A stretch of 32,292 nucleotides of DNA from an uncultured Clostridia bacterium (GCA_947598785.1 CANQFL010000001.1:76563-108854), one strand, 5' to 3'; positions 1 to 7,896 are shown, counted from the stretch's first letter. Program-made: numbers and translations. The notes: generated from the letters alone by a model not told the origin.

Positions 1-1484
1 GATATGTTGGAGGTTCAACTGAAGTTGCTTTAGTAGAATTTGCAAAACGATATGATGTTGATAAAAAAGAATTTGATAAAAAATATAAACGTATTGATGA
101 AATTTCTTTTAATTCTGATAGAAAAATGATGAGTACTTTGAATCAAATAAATGATGACTTAACTTGTTTTTTGAAAGGTGCTTTAGATAGAGTATTAAAG
201 AAATGTAATTATTATTTGAAAGATGATAAAGTTTTAGTTCTTGATGAAAATACAAAACGAAAAATTTTAAGAGAAAACGAAAAAATGTGTGAAAAAGCAT
301 TAAGAGTAATAAGTTTTGCTTATAAAATTCAAAAAAATTTAAAAATTCAAGAAGAAGATTTTATTTTTTTAGGCTTATGTGGACTTCAAGACCCTCCAAG
401 ACCTGAAATTGAAAATGCAGTAAAGAGATGTAAAAGTGCTGGTATGCGACCTATTATGATTACTGGCGATTATAAAGATACAGCATTTGCTATTGCAAAA
501 AATGTAGGTATTGTAAAAAATTTAGATGAGGTGCTATCAGGAGAAGAAATAGATTTATTATCAGATGACGAATTTTCTAAAATTGTAGAAAAAAAGAATG
601 TTTTTGCTCGTGTTAGTCCTACACACAAAGTTAGAATTGTTCAAGCTTTGAAAACAAATGGTCATATTGTTGCTATGACGGGAGATGGTATTAATGATGC
701 TCCAAGTTTGAAGAAAGCAGACATTGGAATTGGCATGGGAAAAACCGGAACTGATGTCACAAAAGATGTTTCAGATATATTAATAACTGATGATAATTTT
801 GCAACAATTGTGATAGCAGTAGAAGAAGGAAGAAAAATTTATAGCAACATTCAAAAGACGATTAAATATTTATTTTCAGCCAATATGGCAGAAATTTTGG
901 CATTGTTTTTGATTACAATTATTCTTCCTGGTTATACTTTTCTTTTACCAGTACAAATTCTTTTTGTGAATTTAATCACTGATAGTCTTCCAGCAATTGC
1001 ACTTGGAGTTGAACCTGTAGAAAAAGAAATTATGAAAGAAAAACCGAGAAGAAAGAACGATGGACTGTTTTCAAATGGCGTGGGAGTAAGCATATTTATT
1101 TTGGGAACAATTCAAACAATATTAACTATGGCTGCATATTTTTTTGGCTTTAAATATTATAATCAAGAAACTGCAATATCAATGGCATTTTTTACCTTAA
1201 ACTTAATTCAACTTTTTTATATGTTTACTGCAAGAACAAAGGAATGTTGTTTTAAGAGTAATCCTTTCAAAAACAAATTTTTTGACATATCGCTTTTATT
1301 AGGTTTTGGTCTTTTGATTGCTATGGTAACAACAGATTTAGGTAAAATTTTACAGCTTGAACCTTTAAATTTTGAATGTTGGCTTGTTGTATTACTGCTT
1401 TCAATTTCAATTATTTTCATAGGTGAAATATATAAGGTTATAGAAAAAATAATAAAAAATAGAAAAAATAATATAAAACACTAA
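1..1484 (+). CDS. Calcium-type P-type ATPase, 3' part (5' end outside window)
   Basis: The frame is open from the first bases of the window, so this is the C-terminal 493 residues of a larger pump. It begins in the nucleotide-binding domain with a GGSTEVAL element and an FNSDRKMMS stretch, followed by the KGA motif (FLKGALDR). The P-domain hinge MTGDGINDAPSLKKADIGIGMG-type sequence lies near 675-745. About six hydrophobic segments (M5-M10) follow. Residues that bind Ca2+ in SERCA pumps are kept: N and E in M5 (SANMAEI), and N, T and D in M6 (VNLITDSLPA). This supports P2A-type export of Ca2+, although Mn2+ or a mixed specificity cannot be excluded. The phosphorylated Asp (DKTGT) and M4 PEGLP lie upstream and cannot be checked. 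The ATG at 126 is internal to the domain and is not the start. Confidence 0.93.
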   Translation, partial: YVGGSTEVALVEFAKRYDVDKKEFDKKYKRIDEISFNSDRKMMSTLNQINDDLTCFLKGALDRVLKKCNYYLKDDKVLVLDENTKRKILRENEKMCEKALRVISFAYKIQKNLKIQEEDFIFLGLCGLQDPPRPEIENAVKRCKSAGMRPIMITGDYKDTAFAIAKNVGIVKNLDEVLSGEEIDLLSDDEFSKIVEKKNVFARVSPTHKVRIVQALKTNGHIVAMTGDGINDAPSLKKADIGIGMGKTGTDVTKDVSDILITDDNFATIVIAVEEGRKIYSNIQKTIKYLFSANMAEILALFLITIILPGYTFLLPVQILFVNLITDSLPAIALGVEPVEKEIMKEKPRRKNDGLFSNGVGVSIFILGTIQTILTMAAYFFGFKYYNQETAISMAFFTLNLIQLFYMFTARTKECCFKSNPFKNKFFDISLLLGFGLLIAMVTTDLGKILQLEPLNFECWLVVLLLSISIIFIGEIYKVIEKIIKNRKNNIKH

Positions 1485-1504
1485 TTAGTTTAGTGTTTTT
1501 ATTT
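1475..1504 (+). terminator. Rho-independent terminator after the P-type ATPase
   Basis: A 9-bp stem AAAACACTA/TAGTGTTTT with a short loop overlaps the stop codon and is followed by a T-rich run. It closes the ATPase transcript just before the holB promoter. Confidence 0.75.
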
Positions 1505-1507
1505 TAA

Positions 1508-1543
1508 TTGCAATTTAACTTTATTTATGATAAAATCATTATA
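1508..1543 (+). promoter_or_regulatory. Leaderless promoter of holB operon
   Basis: TTGCAA (1508-1513), a 17-bp spacer and TAAAAT (1531-1536). Six bases then separate the -10 box from the ATG at 1543, so the predicted +1 is the A of the start codon. No ribosome site exists upstream of the ATG. The -10 sits in a palindrome ATGAT-AAA-ATCAT that recurs at the addB promoter. Confidence 0.75.
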
Positions 1544-2499
1544 TGAATTTAGTAGAAATAATAAAGAACCAAGAATTTTTTAAAAATCTTATTCAAAAAA
1601 AGGAAAATGACGCACTCTCAAATGCCATTATCTTTTTTTGCGAAGATGAGTTTACTTCTTCAAATGTTTTAGTCTTAACTGCATTGATGTTAGAATATGA
1701 AACATTTGAATTGTTCAATGAAAAAAGTTCGGAATTTTTAAGGTTTCAAAGTGGAGTAGATTTAGACGTAAAAAATTATCCTAAAAATGGACAAAAATTG
1801 TTAGTTTCTGATGCTGACGATATTGTTAATGAATGTTTTGTAAAACCTGTAAACTTAAAAAACAAAATTTTTTTAATTAATAATTTTGATGTTTCAACAG
1901 ATGAAGCTCAAAACAAATTATTAAAAGTTTTAGAAAATCCACCTAAAAATGTTTATTTCTTAATTAGTGCAAAAAGTGAAGATAGGGTGTTACCAACAAT
2001 TAAATCAAGATGTGAAAAAATAAAAATTACACCTCTTAGTAGAGAGGAAGTAGAACAATTTTGTACAGATACGCTTGCCTGCATTTTAGGAGAAGGTTAT
2101 ATTGGAAAAACTTTAGACCTTGCTCAAAATGAAAATTTGAAAACAATTACAAACTTGGCAGTGAGTTTAATAACAGAGATGAAGAGCAGTAAAGAAGTAT
2201 TAAAATTTTCTAAAAAGTTTCTAGAAGAACAAATTTATACTAATCTAATTTTAAAGGTGATGTCAATTGCAATAGAAGACATAATAAAACTTAAATGTGA
2301 TTGTGAAAATTTGTGTTTACTTAAACCTTATTTATCTGATTTAAAAGATGTAATGCCAGAATATTCTGTCGAGGCATTGTGTGAAATTGCTAAATTGATA
2401 GGTCATTTTTTAGAAAGACTTGAATTTAATGCAAATATAACAGTGGCAGTAGATAATTTATTATTAAAAATTTTGGAGGTTAAATATATATGCAAATAG
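1543..2499 (+). CDS. holB: DNA polymerase III subunit delta' (clamp loader)
   Basis: This 318-residue protein is a clamp-loader AAA+ subunit that helps load the beta sliding clamp at primed sites. The diagnostic block is at residues 110-160: the degenerate Walker B/box VI region (LINNFDVSTDEAQNKLLKVLE), sensor 1 (FLISA) and the SRC arginine-finger motif at 155-157. A usable Walker A is absent (FFCEDEFTSSN takes its place), as expected for the ATP-inert delta' subunit. The four-cysteine zinc module found in several delta' proteins is also missing. The gene heads an operon with ricT and a trmN6-like gene, matching the holB-yaaT-yabB order of Bacillus. The start is set by the six-base distance from the -10 box; no SD is present. 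Confidence 0.9.
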   Translation: MNLVEIIKNQEFFKNLIQKKENDALSNAIIFFCEDEFTSSNVLVLTALMLEYETFELFNEKSSEFLRFQSGVDLDVKNYPKNGQKLLVSDADDIVNECFVKPVNLKNKIFLINNFDVSTDEAQNKLLKVLENPPKNVYFLISAKSEDRVLPTIKSRCEKIKITPLSREEVEQFCTDTLACILGEGYIGKTLDLAQNENLKTITNLAVSLITEMKSSKEVLKFSKKFLEEQIYTNLILKVMSIAIEDIIKLKCDCENLCLLKPYLSDLKDVMPEYSVEALCEIAKLIGHFLERLEFNANITVAVDNLLLKILEVKYICK

Positions 2500-3311
2500 A
2501 GGTTGTTGGAATAAAGTTTAAAAATAGCAATCATATTTATTCTTTTTCACCTAATGGCTTAAATCTTAAACAGGGAGATTATGTTATTGTTGAAACTGAA
2601 AAAGGAAATGATATTGGAGTGGTAATTAAAGAGAAAGAAAAAATTGACCCTACATCTTTATCTTCACCTCTTAAAAATGTGCTTAAAATAGCAACTGAAG
2701 ATATGGTTAAGCAGGCAGAAATTTATGATAAAGAAGCAGATAAATTGACTCCTTCAATAAAGAAAATAGTTAAAGATTTTAATTTAGATATGAAAATAGT
2801 CAAAGTAGAAGCAAGTTATGATAATTCAAGATATATTATAAATTTTACTTCAGAAAATAGGGTTGATTTTCGTGATTTAGTAAAAAAACTTGCTGAAACA
2901 TTAAAGAAACGGGTCGAACTTAGACAAATAGGAAGTCGTGATGAAGTTAGAATGCTTGGTGGGTTTGGTCCTTGTGGAAAAATTTGCTGTTGTGTGCAAA
3001 ATATGGGAGAATTTGACCATGTTTCCATGAAAATGGCTAAAAATCAAAATCTTTCTTTAAATCCTCAAAGTATTAGTGGCCTTTGTGGAAAACTTATGTG
3101 TTGCATTGCTTATGAAAACTCTACTTATCAAGAAGCTATCAAAGTGATGCCAAAAGTTGGTACAAATGTTGTAACTAAAGACGGAAATGGTGTTGTTGTT
3201 TTTAATGACCTTTTACAGAGAGAAGTTGATGTGAAGTTTGTAAATGGTGAGGATATAGAAGTAAAAACTTATCCTTTAGCCGATATAAAATTTAAAAGGG
3301 AAGAAAAGTGA
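2490..3311 (+). CDS. ricT: PSP1-domain protein RicT (YaaT), RNase Y specificity / Y-complex subunit
   Basis: This 273-residue PSP1 (YaaT) family member has the hallmark cysteine-rich signature: C162, C166, C167 and C168 in GPCGKICCC, then C199, C204 and C205 in GLCGKLMCC. In B. subtilis RicT works with RicA and RicF, binds iron-sulfur clusters and steers RNase Y-dependent mRNA processing, also influencing sporulation and competence. That role is known for the family and inferred here. The ORF overlaps the end of holB by 10 bases, with an internal GGAGG at about 2475. Its last codons overlap the next gene, so translation is probably coupled across the three-gene operon. Confidence 0.92.
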   Translation: MQIEVVGIKFKNSNHIYSFSPNGLNLKQGDYVIVETEKGNDIGVVIKEKEKIDPTSLSSPLKNVLKIATEDMVKQAEIYDKEADKLTPSIKKIVKDFNLDMKIVKVEASYDNSRYIINFTSENRVDFRDLVKKLAETLKKRVELRQIGSRDEVRMLGGFGPCGKICCCVQNMGEFDHVSMKMAKNQNLSLNPQSISGLCGKLMCCIAYENSTYQEAIKVMPKVGTNVVTKDGNGVVVFNDLLQREVDVKFVNGEDIEVKTYPLADIKFKREEK

Positions 3312-4039
3312 ATTTAGATTCAAATGAAAGAATAGAAGATTTACAATGTAATGGATTAAAAATAATTCAAAATAAAACTCTTTATACATTCACATCAGAT
3401 AGTGTTATATTAGCCAATTTCATAAAAACAAAATCTCAAGATGTAGCTGTTGAAATAGGAGCTGGGTGTGGTGTTGTTTCAATTTTGGTTCAAGCAAAAA
3501 ATAAGGTAAAAAAAATTTATAATTTTGAAATTCAAAATGAAATGGCAAAACTTTGTCAAAAAAATATATGTTTAAATGAATTAGAAGATAAAATCACAAT
3601 AATAAAAGATGACGTAAAAAATTTTAATAAATACTTGCAAAAAAATTCTATTGACGTTGTTTATTCTAATCCACCATATTTTAAACAAACGAATTTTTCT
3701 CAAAATCCTGTTAAAAAAATTGCAAAAGAAGAAATTTGTTTGTCTTGCGAAGAATTAGTTAATGTTGCTGAATCATTATTAAAACACAATGGAATTTTTT
3801 ATGTTTGTTATAGTGCTGAAAGAAGTGCTGAAATAATTTATCAATGTGAAAAATGTGGGCTTACTATTAAAGAGATGTTTTTTACAGAGAATGGAAAAGG
3901 AGATGTTAAATTAGTTTATCTTAAATGTGTTAAAGGTGGAAAAAATGGTGTAAAAATTTATCCTAATTTAATAACAAATGATAAAAATGGAGATTATTTG
4001 GATATTTTAAAAACGCGTAATTATTTACAAAAAAAATAG
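3308..4039 (+). CDS. TrmN6/YabB-like tRNA adenine-N6 methyltransferase
   Basis: This 243-residue class I SAM-dependent methyltransferase has SAM motif I AVEIGAGCGVVSILV (about residues 47-61) and the N6-adenine motif IV NPPY (about 120-123). The family includes E. coli TrmN6, which modifies A37 of tRNA1(Val), and B. subtilis YabB, which is encoded in the same neighbourhood. The exact tRNA substrate is inferred. The start is GTG at 3308, overlapping the ricT stop in a GTGA junction, with a purine-rich site (AGGGAAG) just upstream. It is the last gene of the holB operon. Confidence 0.85.
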   Translation: MNLDSNERIEDLQCNGLKIIQNKTLYTFTSDSVILANFIKTKSQDVAVEIGAGCGVVSILVQAKNKVKKIYNFEIQNEMAKLCQKNICLNELEDKITIIKDDVKNFNKYLQKNSIDVVYSNPPYFKQTNFSQNPVKKIAKEEICLSCEELVNVAESLLKHNGIFYVCYSAERSAEIIYQCEKCGLTIKEMFFTENGKGDVKLVYLKCVKGGKNGVKIYPNLITNDKNGDYLDILKTRNYLQKK

Positions 4040-4058
4040 CAAAAAGCTATTTTTTTTT
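4031..4058. terminator. Bidirectional terminator between trmN6-like gene and spmB
   Basis: AAAAAATAGC, a five-A loop and GCTATTTTTT form a 10-bp stem flanked by A and T tracts. It can end the plus-strand holB operon and the minus-strand spmAB transcript. Confidence 0.8.
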
Positions 4059-4065
4059 ATTTAAT

Positions 4066-4572
4066 TTACATGATTTTGCATATTAAGCATGCTAAAATTG
4101 TTCCAATAAAAGATGCAAATAAAGCAACAGGAATTGCATATAAAAGTCGTTTGACTTTAGTTTGTGAAATATAAACAGTAGCGACATAGAAAATTGTTTC
4201 GCTACAACCAAGAATTACACACGCACATCTAGATATATAACTATCTGCACCATAGGTGACAAAAATATTTTCTAAAATTCCATAACTACCACTTCCAGTA
4301 AAAGGCCTTAATAAAACTAATTCACATAGTTCTGGAGGTATTCCAAAAAATCTAAAAATAGGTGCAAGTAAATTTACTAAAAAATCTGTTATTCCACTGA
4401 CGCGTAAAAGTGCAACTGCTATTAAAATTGATGCTATAAAAGGAAATATATCGATAACTAATTTAATTGCACCTTTTGCACCTTTTACAAAGTAATCATA
4501 CGTATTTACTCTTTTATAAATGCAATAAATAAATAACAATACAAAAATTATAGGAAGAATATATACGCTCAT
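4066..4572 (-). CDS. spmB: Spore maturation protein B
   Basis: This 168-residue membrane protein has a Gate (nucleoside-transporter gate) domain. In Bacillus and Clostridium, SpmA and SpmB are needed for full dehydration of the spore core. Hydrophobic segments occupy most of the chain, and GSGSYG and GCSETIFY match the family core. An ATG 69 bases further upstream is in frame but lies deep within spmA. The start at 4572 is preferred: it overlaps the spmA stop in an ATGA junction, has an AAGGAAG site before it, and gives the usual family length. Its presence with spmA implies a sporulating host. Confidence 0.9.
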   Translation of the reverse strand: MSVYILPIIFVLLFIYCIYKRVNTYDYFVKGAKGAIKLVIDIFPFIASILIAVALLRVSGITDFLVNLLAPIFRFFGIPPELCELVLLRPFTGSGSYGILENIFVTYGADSYISRCACVILGCSETIFYVATVYISQTKVKRLLYAIPVALFASFIGTILACLICKIM

Positions 4573-5141
4573 GCTTTTTTCTTCCTTTTTATTATTTTGT
4601 TTATTATATGAACTAGTGTTATACCTATTATTGTTGTGCAAAATGTTACTATTAATGTTGGCAATATTATATCTGTAGGATTTGTAGAACCAGCACTTGC
4701 TCTCAACCCGATTACTGTTGTTGGTAAAAGTTGAATAGATGTTGCATTCACGACAATAAGCATAATCATTGCAAAGTTCGCTTTTCCACTTTTATCGTCT
4801 AAAGCTTGCATTGCTTTTATTCCTAATGGTGTTGCTGCGTTCCCTAAACCCAACATATTTGCTGAAACATTCATAGCAATCAGTTTTTGTGTTTCAATAT
4901 CGTCAACTTTAAAAATTTTTTTGATTAGAGGTCTTAATAATTTAGCTAGTTTTTCACCTAAACCACTAATTTCAATCAACTCTATTATTCCTAACCAAAC
5001 GCAATACACTGCACATAACTGTATGCAAAGTTCTAAAGCATCTTCAGAGGCTGCAAGCATTTCAGATAAGACTGCACTTGGATTGGTTATAAGAAGAACA
5101 AGAATGCTTGATAGCATCATTATTAACCAAAATATATTCAT
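4569..5141 (-). CDS. spmA: Spore maturation protein A
   Basis: This 190-residue Gate-domain membrane protein is the partner of SpmB in spore core dehydration. Family features include the N-terminal hydrophobic segment, LGIIELIEISG, and the GLGNAATPLGIKAMQ stretch. The gene is translationally coupled to spmB by a 4-base overlap. No convincing SD precedes the ATG at 5141, nor do I see a clear sigma-A promoter. In Bacillus the operon is driven by sigma-E, so a sporulation promoter may lie in the repeat-rich divergent region 5142-5189. Confidence 0.9.
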   Translation of the reverse strand: MNIFWLIMMLSSILVLLITNPSAVLSEMLAASEDALELCIQLCAVYCVWLGIIELIEISGLGEKLAKLLRPLIKKIFKVDDIETQKLIAMNVSANMLGLGNAATPLGIKAMQALDDKSGKANFAMIMLIVVNATSIQLLPTTVIGLRASAGSTNPTDIILPTLIVTFCTTIIGITLVHIINKIIKRKKKA

Positions 5142-5189
5142 ATCATTATTTATGATAATTTATGATAAAAAATGTATAATGAAATTTGA
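5142..5189. promoter_or_regulatory. Divergent spmA/tatD region with direct and inverted repeats
   Basis: Two adjacent copies of TATGATAAWW (5151-5160 and 5161-5170) are enclosed by an inverted repeat TCATTAT (5143-5149) / ATAATGA (5176-5182). It lies immediately upstream of spmA. It could be an operator or a sporulation promoter; low sequence complexity is the alternative explanation. Confidence 0.35.
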
Positions 5190-5225
5190 TTGACTTAAAT
5201 ATATATTTTTGTTAAAATATTCGCA
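5190..5225 (+). promoter_or_regulatory. Leaderless promoter of tatD-rsmA
   Basis: TTGACT (5190-5195), a 17-bp spacer, TAAAAT (5213-5218), then six bases to the ATG at 5225. No SD precedes the ATG, so a leaderless mRNA is predicted. Confidence 0.75.
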
Positions 5226-6004
5226 TGAAACTTATTGATAGTCATGGTCATCTTACTGATGAAACATTTGAAACTGATTTGAATGAAGTTATTGAACGAG
5301 CTAAAGATGTTGGACTTGTTGCTATTGTGAGCGCAGGTTATGATATATTTTCTTCACAAAAAGCAATTAAGTTGGCTTCAGAAAATAGTATGATTTATGC
5401 AACGGCTGGGGTACATCCAGAAAATTATGCCGATTTTAACTTAGAAGAAGTAGAAAATCTTATTAAAAATCCTAAAGTAGTTGCTGTTGGAGAAATAGGT
5501 TTAGATTATCACTATTTTAATGGATTAGAAGTGAAACAAATTAATAAAATAAAAGATTTGCAAATGTCAATTTTTATAAAACAAATTGAACTTGCAAATA
5601 AATATAATTTACCTATTGTTGTACACAGCAGAGATGCAATGTTTGATACGATTGAAACATTAAAAAAATATAAAACGAAGAAAGAGAGTTTATTGCATTG
5701 CTATAATGGGAGCATTGAAAGTGCAAGAATTTTAATGGACCTTGGTTATTCATTTTCTTTTGGTGGAGTAACTACATTTTCTAATGCTAAAAATGTTGTA
5801 GAAGTTGTAAAGGAACTTCCTATTGAAAACATTTTATTAGAAACAGATTGCCCATATTTATCTCCAGAGCCTTATAGAGGGAAAAGAAATGAGCCTAAAA
5901 ATGTTGTTTATGTTGCAGATAAAATTGCTAAAATAAAGGGTATGAAGATTGAAGATGTAGCAGAAATAACCACTCAGAATGCTAAAAGGTTGTTCGGAAT
6001 ATGA
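5225..6004 (+). CDS. tatD: TatD family metal-dependent deoxyribonuclease
   Basis: This 259-residue TIM-barrel hydrolase has all the TatD metal ligands: H7 and H9 (DSHGHL), E90 (GEIGLDYH), H134 (VVHSRD), H158 (LLHCYNG) and D208 (ETDCPYL). Family members are Mg2+-dependent 3'-5' DNases linked to DNA repair. The C-terminal SPEPYRGKRNEP box is typical. It overlaps rsmA by 4 bases (ATGA). In B. subtilis tatD and rsmA are near neighbours with yabE and rnmV between them; here those are absent. The start is fixed by the promoter geometry. Confidence 0.94.
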   Translation: MKLIDSHGHLTDETFETDLNEVIERAKDVGLVAIVSAGYDIFSSQKAIKLASENSMIYATAGVHPENYADFNLEEVENLIKNPKVVAVGEIGLDYHYFNGLEVKQINKIKDLQMSIFIKQIELANKYNLPIVVHSRDAMFDTIETLKKYKTKKESLLHCYNGSIESARILMDLGYSFSFGGVTTFSNAKNVVEVVKELPIENILLETDCPYLSPEPYRGKRNEPKNVVYVADKIAKIKGMKIEDVAEITTQNAKRLFGI

Positions 6005-6777
6005 AAGATTTTCAATTTAAAAAAAAGTTTGGACAAAATTTTATTAGTGACAAAAATTTATTAATTGCAATTTCAAATGACGCAAATTTATCTATTCAAG
6101 ATGAAGTTTTGGAAATTGGAGCCGGAGCAGGAAGTTTAACTGAAATTTTAAGTGGTTGTGCAAAAAAAGTAATTTCATTTGAAATTGACAAAGATTTACA
6201 AGCTCACCTAGAGTCTTTAAACCTAAAAAATGTAGAATTTATTTTTCAAGATTTTATGAAATTTGATATGAAAGAATTAGAAAATAAATTTACAGGGAAA
6301 TATAAAGTTGTAGCAAATTTGCCTTATTATATAACAACACCAATTATTTTTAAATTTTTGGAAGAAGCAAAAAAAGTTGAGTCATTGACAATTATGGTTC
6401 AAAAAGAAGTTGCAGAACGTATTTGTGCAAAACCTGACAGTAAAGATTATGGAATACTTACTGTAATGCTTGAATTTTATGGCAATTCAAGAATTTGTAG
6501 AATTATAAATCGTAATATGTTTTTCCCTGCACCAAATGTTGATTCTGCTCTTATAAATATTGAAATTTGCCCTAAATATCCAACAATAGATAAACACGAT
6601 TTTTTTAATTTTATAAAAGTTTGTTTTTCAATGAGAAGAAAAACACTTTTAAACAATTTATCATCACGTTACAGCAAGGATTTTTTAAAAAACAAGTTAG
6701 ATGAAAAAGTTTTAAAAATGCGTTCTGAAGATTTATCGCTAAAAGATTTTGTTAATATATATGAAAAATTAAATTAA
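6001..6777 (+). CDS. rsmA: 16S rRNA (A1518/A1519-N6,N6)-dimethyltransferase
   Basis: This 258-residue RsmA/KsgA dimethylates two adjacent adenines near the 3' end of 16S rRNA. Motifs in order: KKKFGQNFI at the N terminus, SAM motif I VLEIGAGAGSLTE, the catalytic NLPYYITTP motif, and FFPAPNVDSAL before the C-terminal helical domain. Length is normal for the family. Its ATG overlaps the tatD stop, so it depends on the tatD promoter. Its stop overlaps the end of the convergent cysteine-rich gene by 4 bases, and no terminator hairpin is visible between the two. Confidence 0.95.
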   Translation: MKDFQFKKKFGQNFISDKNLLIAISNDANLSIQDEVLEIGAGAGSLTEILSGCAKKVISFEIDKDLQAHLESLNLKNVEFIFQDFMKFDMKELENKFTGKYKVVANLPYYITTPIIFKFLEEAKKVESLTIMVQKEVAERICAKPDSKDYGILTVMLEFYGNSRICRIINRNMFFPAPNVDSALINIEICPKYPTIDKHDFFNFIKVCFSMRRKTLLNNLSSRYSKDFLKNKLDEKVLKMRSEDLSLKDFVNIYEKLN

Positions 6778-7082
6778 TCATGCAGAAAAGTCACGCAAAG
6801 TGGTTTTTCTTTTATGTCATTTAAAGTTATTCCATTTGCAACACATTTACCATTTTCATTAAAAAGACATTTAGCATTACAGTTAATCTCCATTGTTGCA
6901 GAATCTCTTTGAGGTGCATATTCAGGTGGGGTGTCTGTAAATAACCATTTTGTTTTATCAATGGGTTTATTTCCATTCTCAAATTTATTACATTCTGTAT
7001 TTTTCTTAATCAATATTTCTTTTGCTTTGCAAGTGTATTTATCATTATAAATACATTTTGTTTTTCTACATCTTATATCCAT
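6774..7082 (-). CDS. Small cysteine-module protein (two DUF1540-like repeats)
   Basis: This 102-residue protein carries two four-cysteine modules: C5, C10, C18, C31 and C68, C72, C80, C96. Each has the layout C-x(3-4)-C-(I/L)-(Y/F)-N-x(5)-C-x-A, as in the DUF1540 family common in Clostridia, whose function is unknown. The modules are joined by a proline- and charge-containing linker. A metal-binding (probably zinc) role is inferred from the cysteines. AGAGG stands eight bases or so before the ATG. It ends convergently inside the last codons of rsmA. Confidence 0.75.
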   Translation of the reverse strand: MDIRCRKTKCIYNDKYTCKAKEILIKKNTECNKFENGNKPIDKTKWLFTDTPPEYAPQRDSATMEINCNAKCLFNENGKCVANGITLNDIKEKPLCVTFLHD

Positions 7083-7113
7083 AAAAAACCTCTTATTTAT
7101 TTTTACCTAATTG

Positions 7114-7142
7114 TTGACAAATAAACATTTATGTTGTAAACT
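7114..7142 (+). promoter_or_regulatory. Promoter of rplI
   Basis: TTGACA (7114-7119), 17 bp, TAAACT (7137-7142) with a TG just upstream of the -10. A short leader carrying TAGGAG precedes the ATG at 7160. It is a standard leadered promoter, in contrast to the leaderless ones. Confidence 0.75.
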
Positions 7143-7159
7143 TTATTTAGGAGTAAATT

Positions 7160-7603
7160 ATGAAAGTAGTTTTATTGAGTGATGTAAAAGGCACTGGAAA
7201 AAAAGGAGAAGTAAAAGAAGTTGCAGATGGTTTTGCAAATAATTTCCTATTAAAAAAAGGCTTAGCTAAGGTTGCCAATAATTCTGCATTAAGTGAAAAT
7301 AAAATTCAAAAAGATGCTAACGCTTTCCATAAACAACAAGAACTTTTGAAAGCAAAAGAGTTGGCAAAGCAAATTGAAGGGAAAATTGTCAATTTGAATA
7401 TTAAATGTGGAGAAAATGGAAAAACTTTTGGCTCTGTTACAAGTAAAGAAATTTCTGAGGGTTTACAACAAATGGGAATTGAATTAGAAAAAAAGAAAAT
7501 TGAGTTAAAAGAGCCTATTAAAAATATTGGTAAATATTCTGTTATTGCTAGAATTTATCCTGAAGTTTCTGCAAAGTTTATTGTTGTTGTAGATAGAATT
7601 TAA
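7160..7603 (+). CDS. rplI: 50S ribosomal protein L9
   Basis: This 147-residue bL9 begins with the invariant N-terminal domain ([17 protein letters not shown], then [14 protein letters not shown]), followed by the long connecting helix and a C-terminal 23S-binding domain containing FGSVTS. It binds domain V of 23S rRNA. The gene stands alone between its own promoter and terminator. In many Firmicutes it sits beside a GdpP-like phosphodiesterase and dnaB/dnaC, so the context here is unusual. Confidence 0.96.
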   Translation: MKVVLLSDVKGTGKKGEVKEVADGFANNFLLKKGLAKVANNSALSENKIQKDANAFHKQQELLKAKELAKQIEGKIVNLNIKCGENGKTFGSVTSKEISEGLQQMGIELEKKKIELKEPIKNIGKYSVIARIYPEVSAKFIVVVDRI

Positions 7604-7629
7604 ACACCTTTTATGGTGTTTTTATTTTT
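7602..7629 (+). terminator. Terminator of rplI
   Basis: AAACACC, a six-base loop and GGTGTTT are followed by a T-rich run. The hairpin starts at the rplI stop codon. Confidence 0.8.
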
Positions 7630-7636
7630 ACCTTAA

Positions 7637-7807
7637 TTATTTTTTAGTGTTTTTTGTATATTTTTTATGAATAAGAGTATTGATAGAACATGAAATTTGG
7701 TTTATTAAAATATTTAAATCCTCTAATTCTTCTATAGTTAAATTTTTTGAAAGTTCCATAGCGATAGAAGTGGCAAATAGAATAAGTTCTTCATCTGAGC
7801 AAAACAT
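7637..7807 (-). CDS. Small 56-residue helical protein, DUF6774-like
   Basis: A short minus-strand ORF fills most of the gap after rplI. It begins MFCSDEELILFATSIAMELS and has two predicted amphipathic helices, the second being EELEDLNILINQIS. The pattern of an acidic residue pair, a small hydrophobic helix, then EEL-x-x-L and a second helix resembles short clostridial proteins of the DUF6774 type, from memory only. No SD is present. TTAACA-18-TATAAA lies five bases before the ATG, so a leaderless start is possible. Coding status rests on composition and this resemblance. Confidence 0.55.
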   Translation of the reverse strand: MFCSDEELILFATSIAMELSKNLTIEELEDLNILINQISCSINTLIHKKYTKNTKK

Positions 7808-7860
7808 ATTTATTTATATTTCAATATATTAAATAATGTTAAAAGTTTTGAAAAAAAATG

Positions 7861-7896
7861 TTGCAAATCTAATAAAGGTGGTGTATAATTAAAGCA
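7861..7896 (+). promoter_or_regulatory. Leaderless promoter of the 438-residue protein gene
   Basis: TTGCAA (7861-7866), 17 bp, TATAAT (7884-7889) preceded by TGTG, then six bases to the ATG at 7896. There is no SD at the expected spacing, so the mRNA is predicted to be leaderless. Confidence 0.75.

Noticed and set aside
4573-4641. Longer N-terminus for spmB starting at 4641
   Set aside because: The extra 23 residues are polar (Asn/Lys-rich), lie inside spmA, and have no ribosome site. The ATGA junction at 4572 gives the usual SpmB start.
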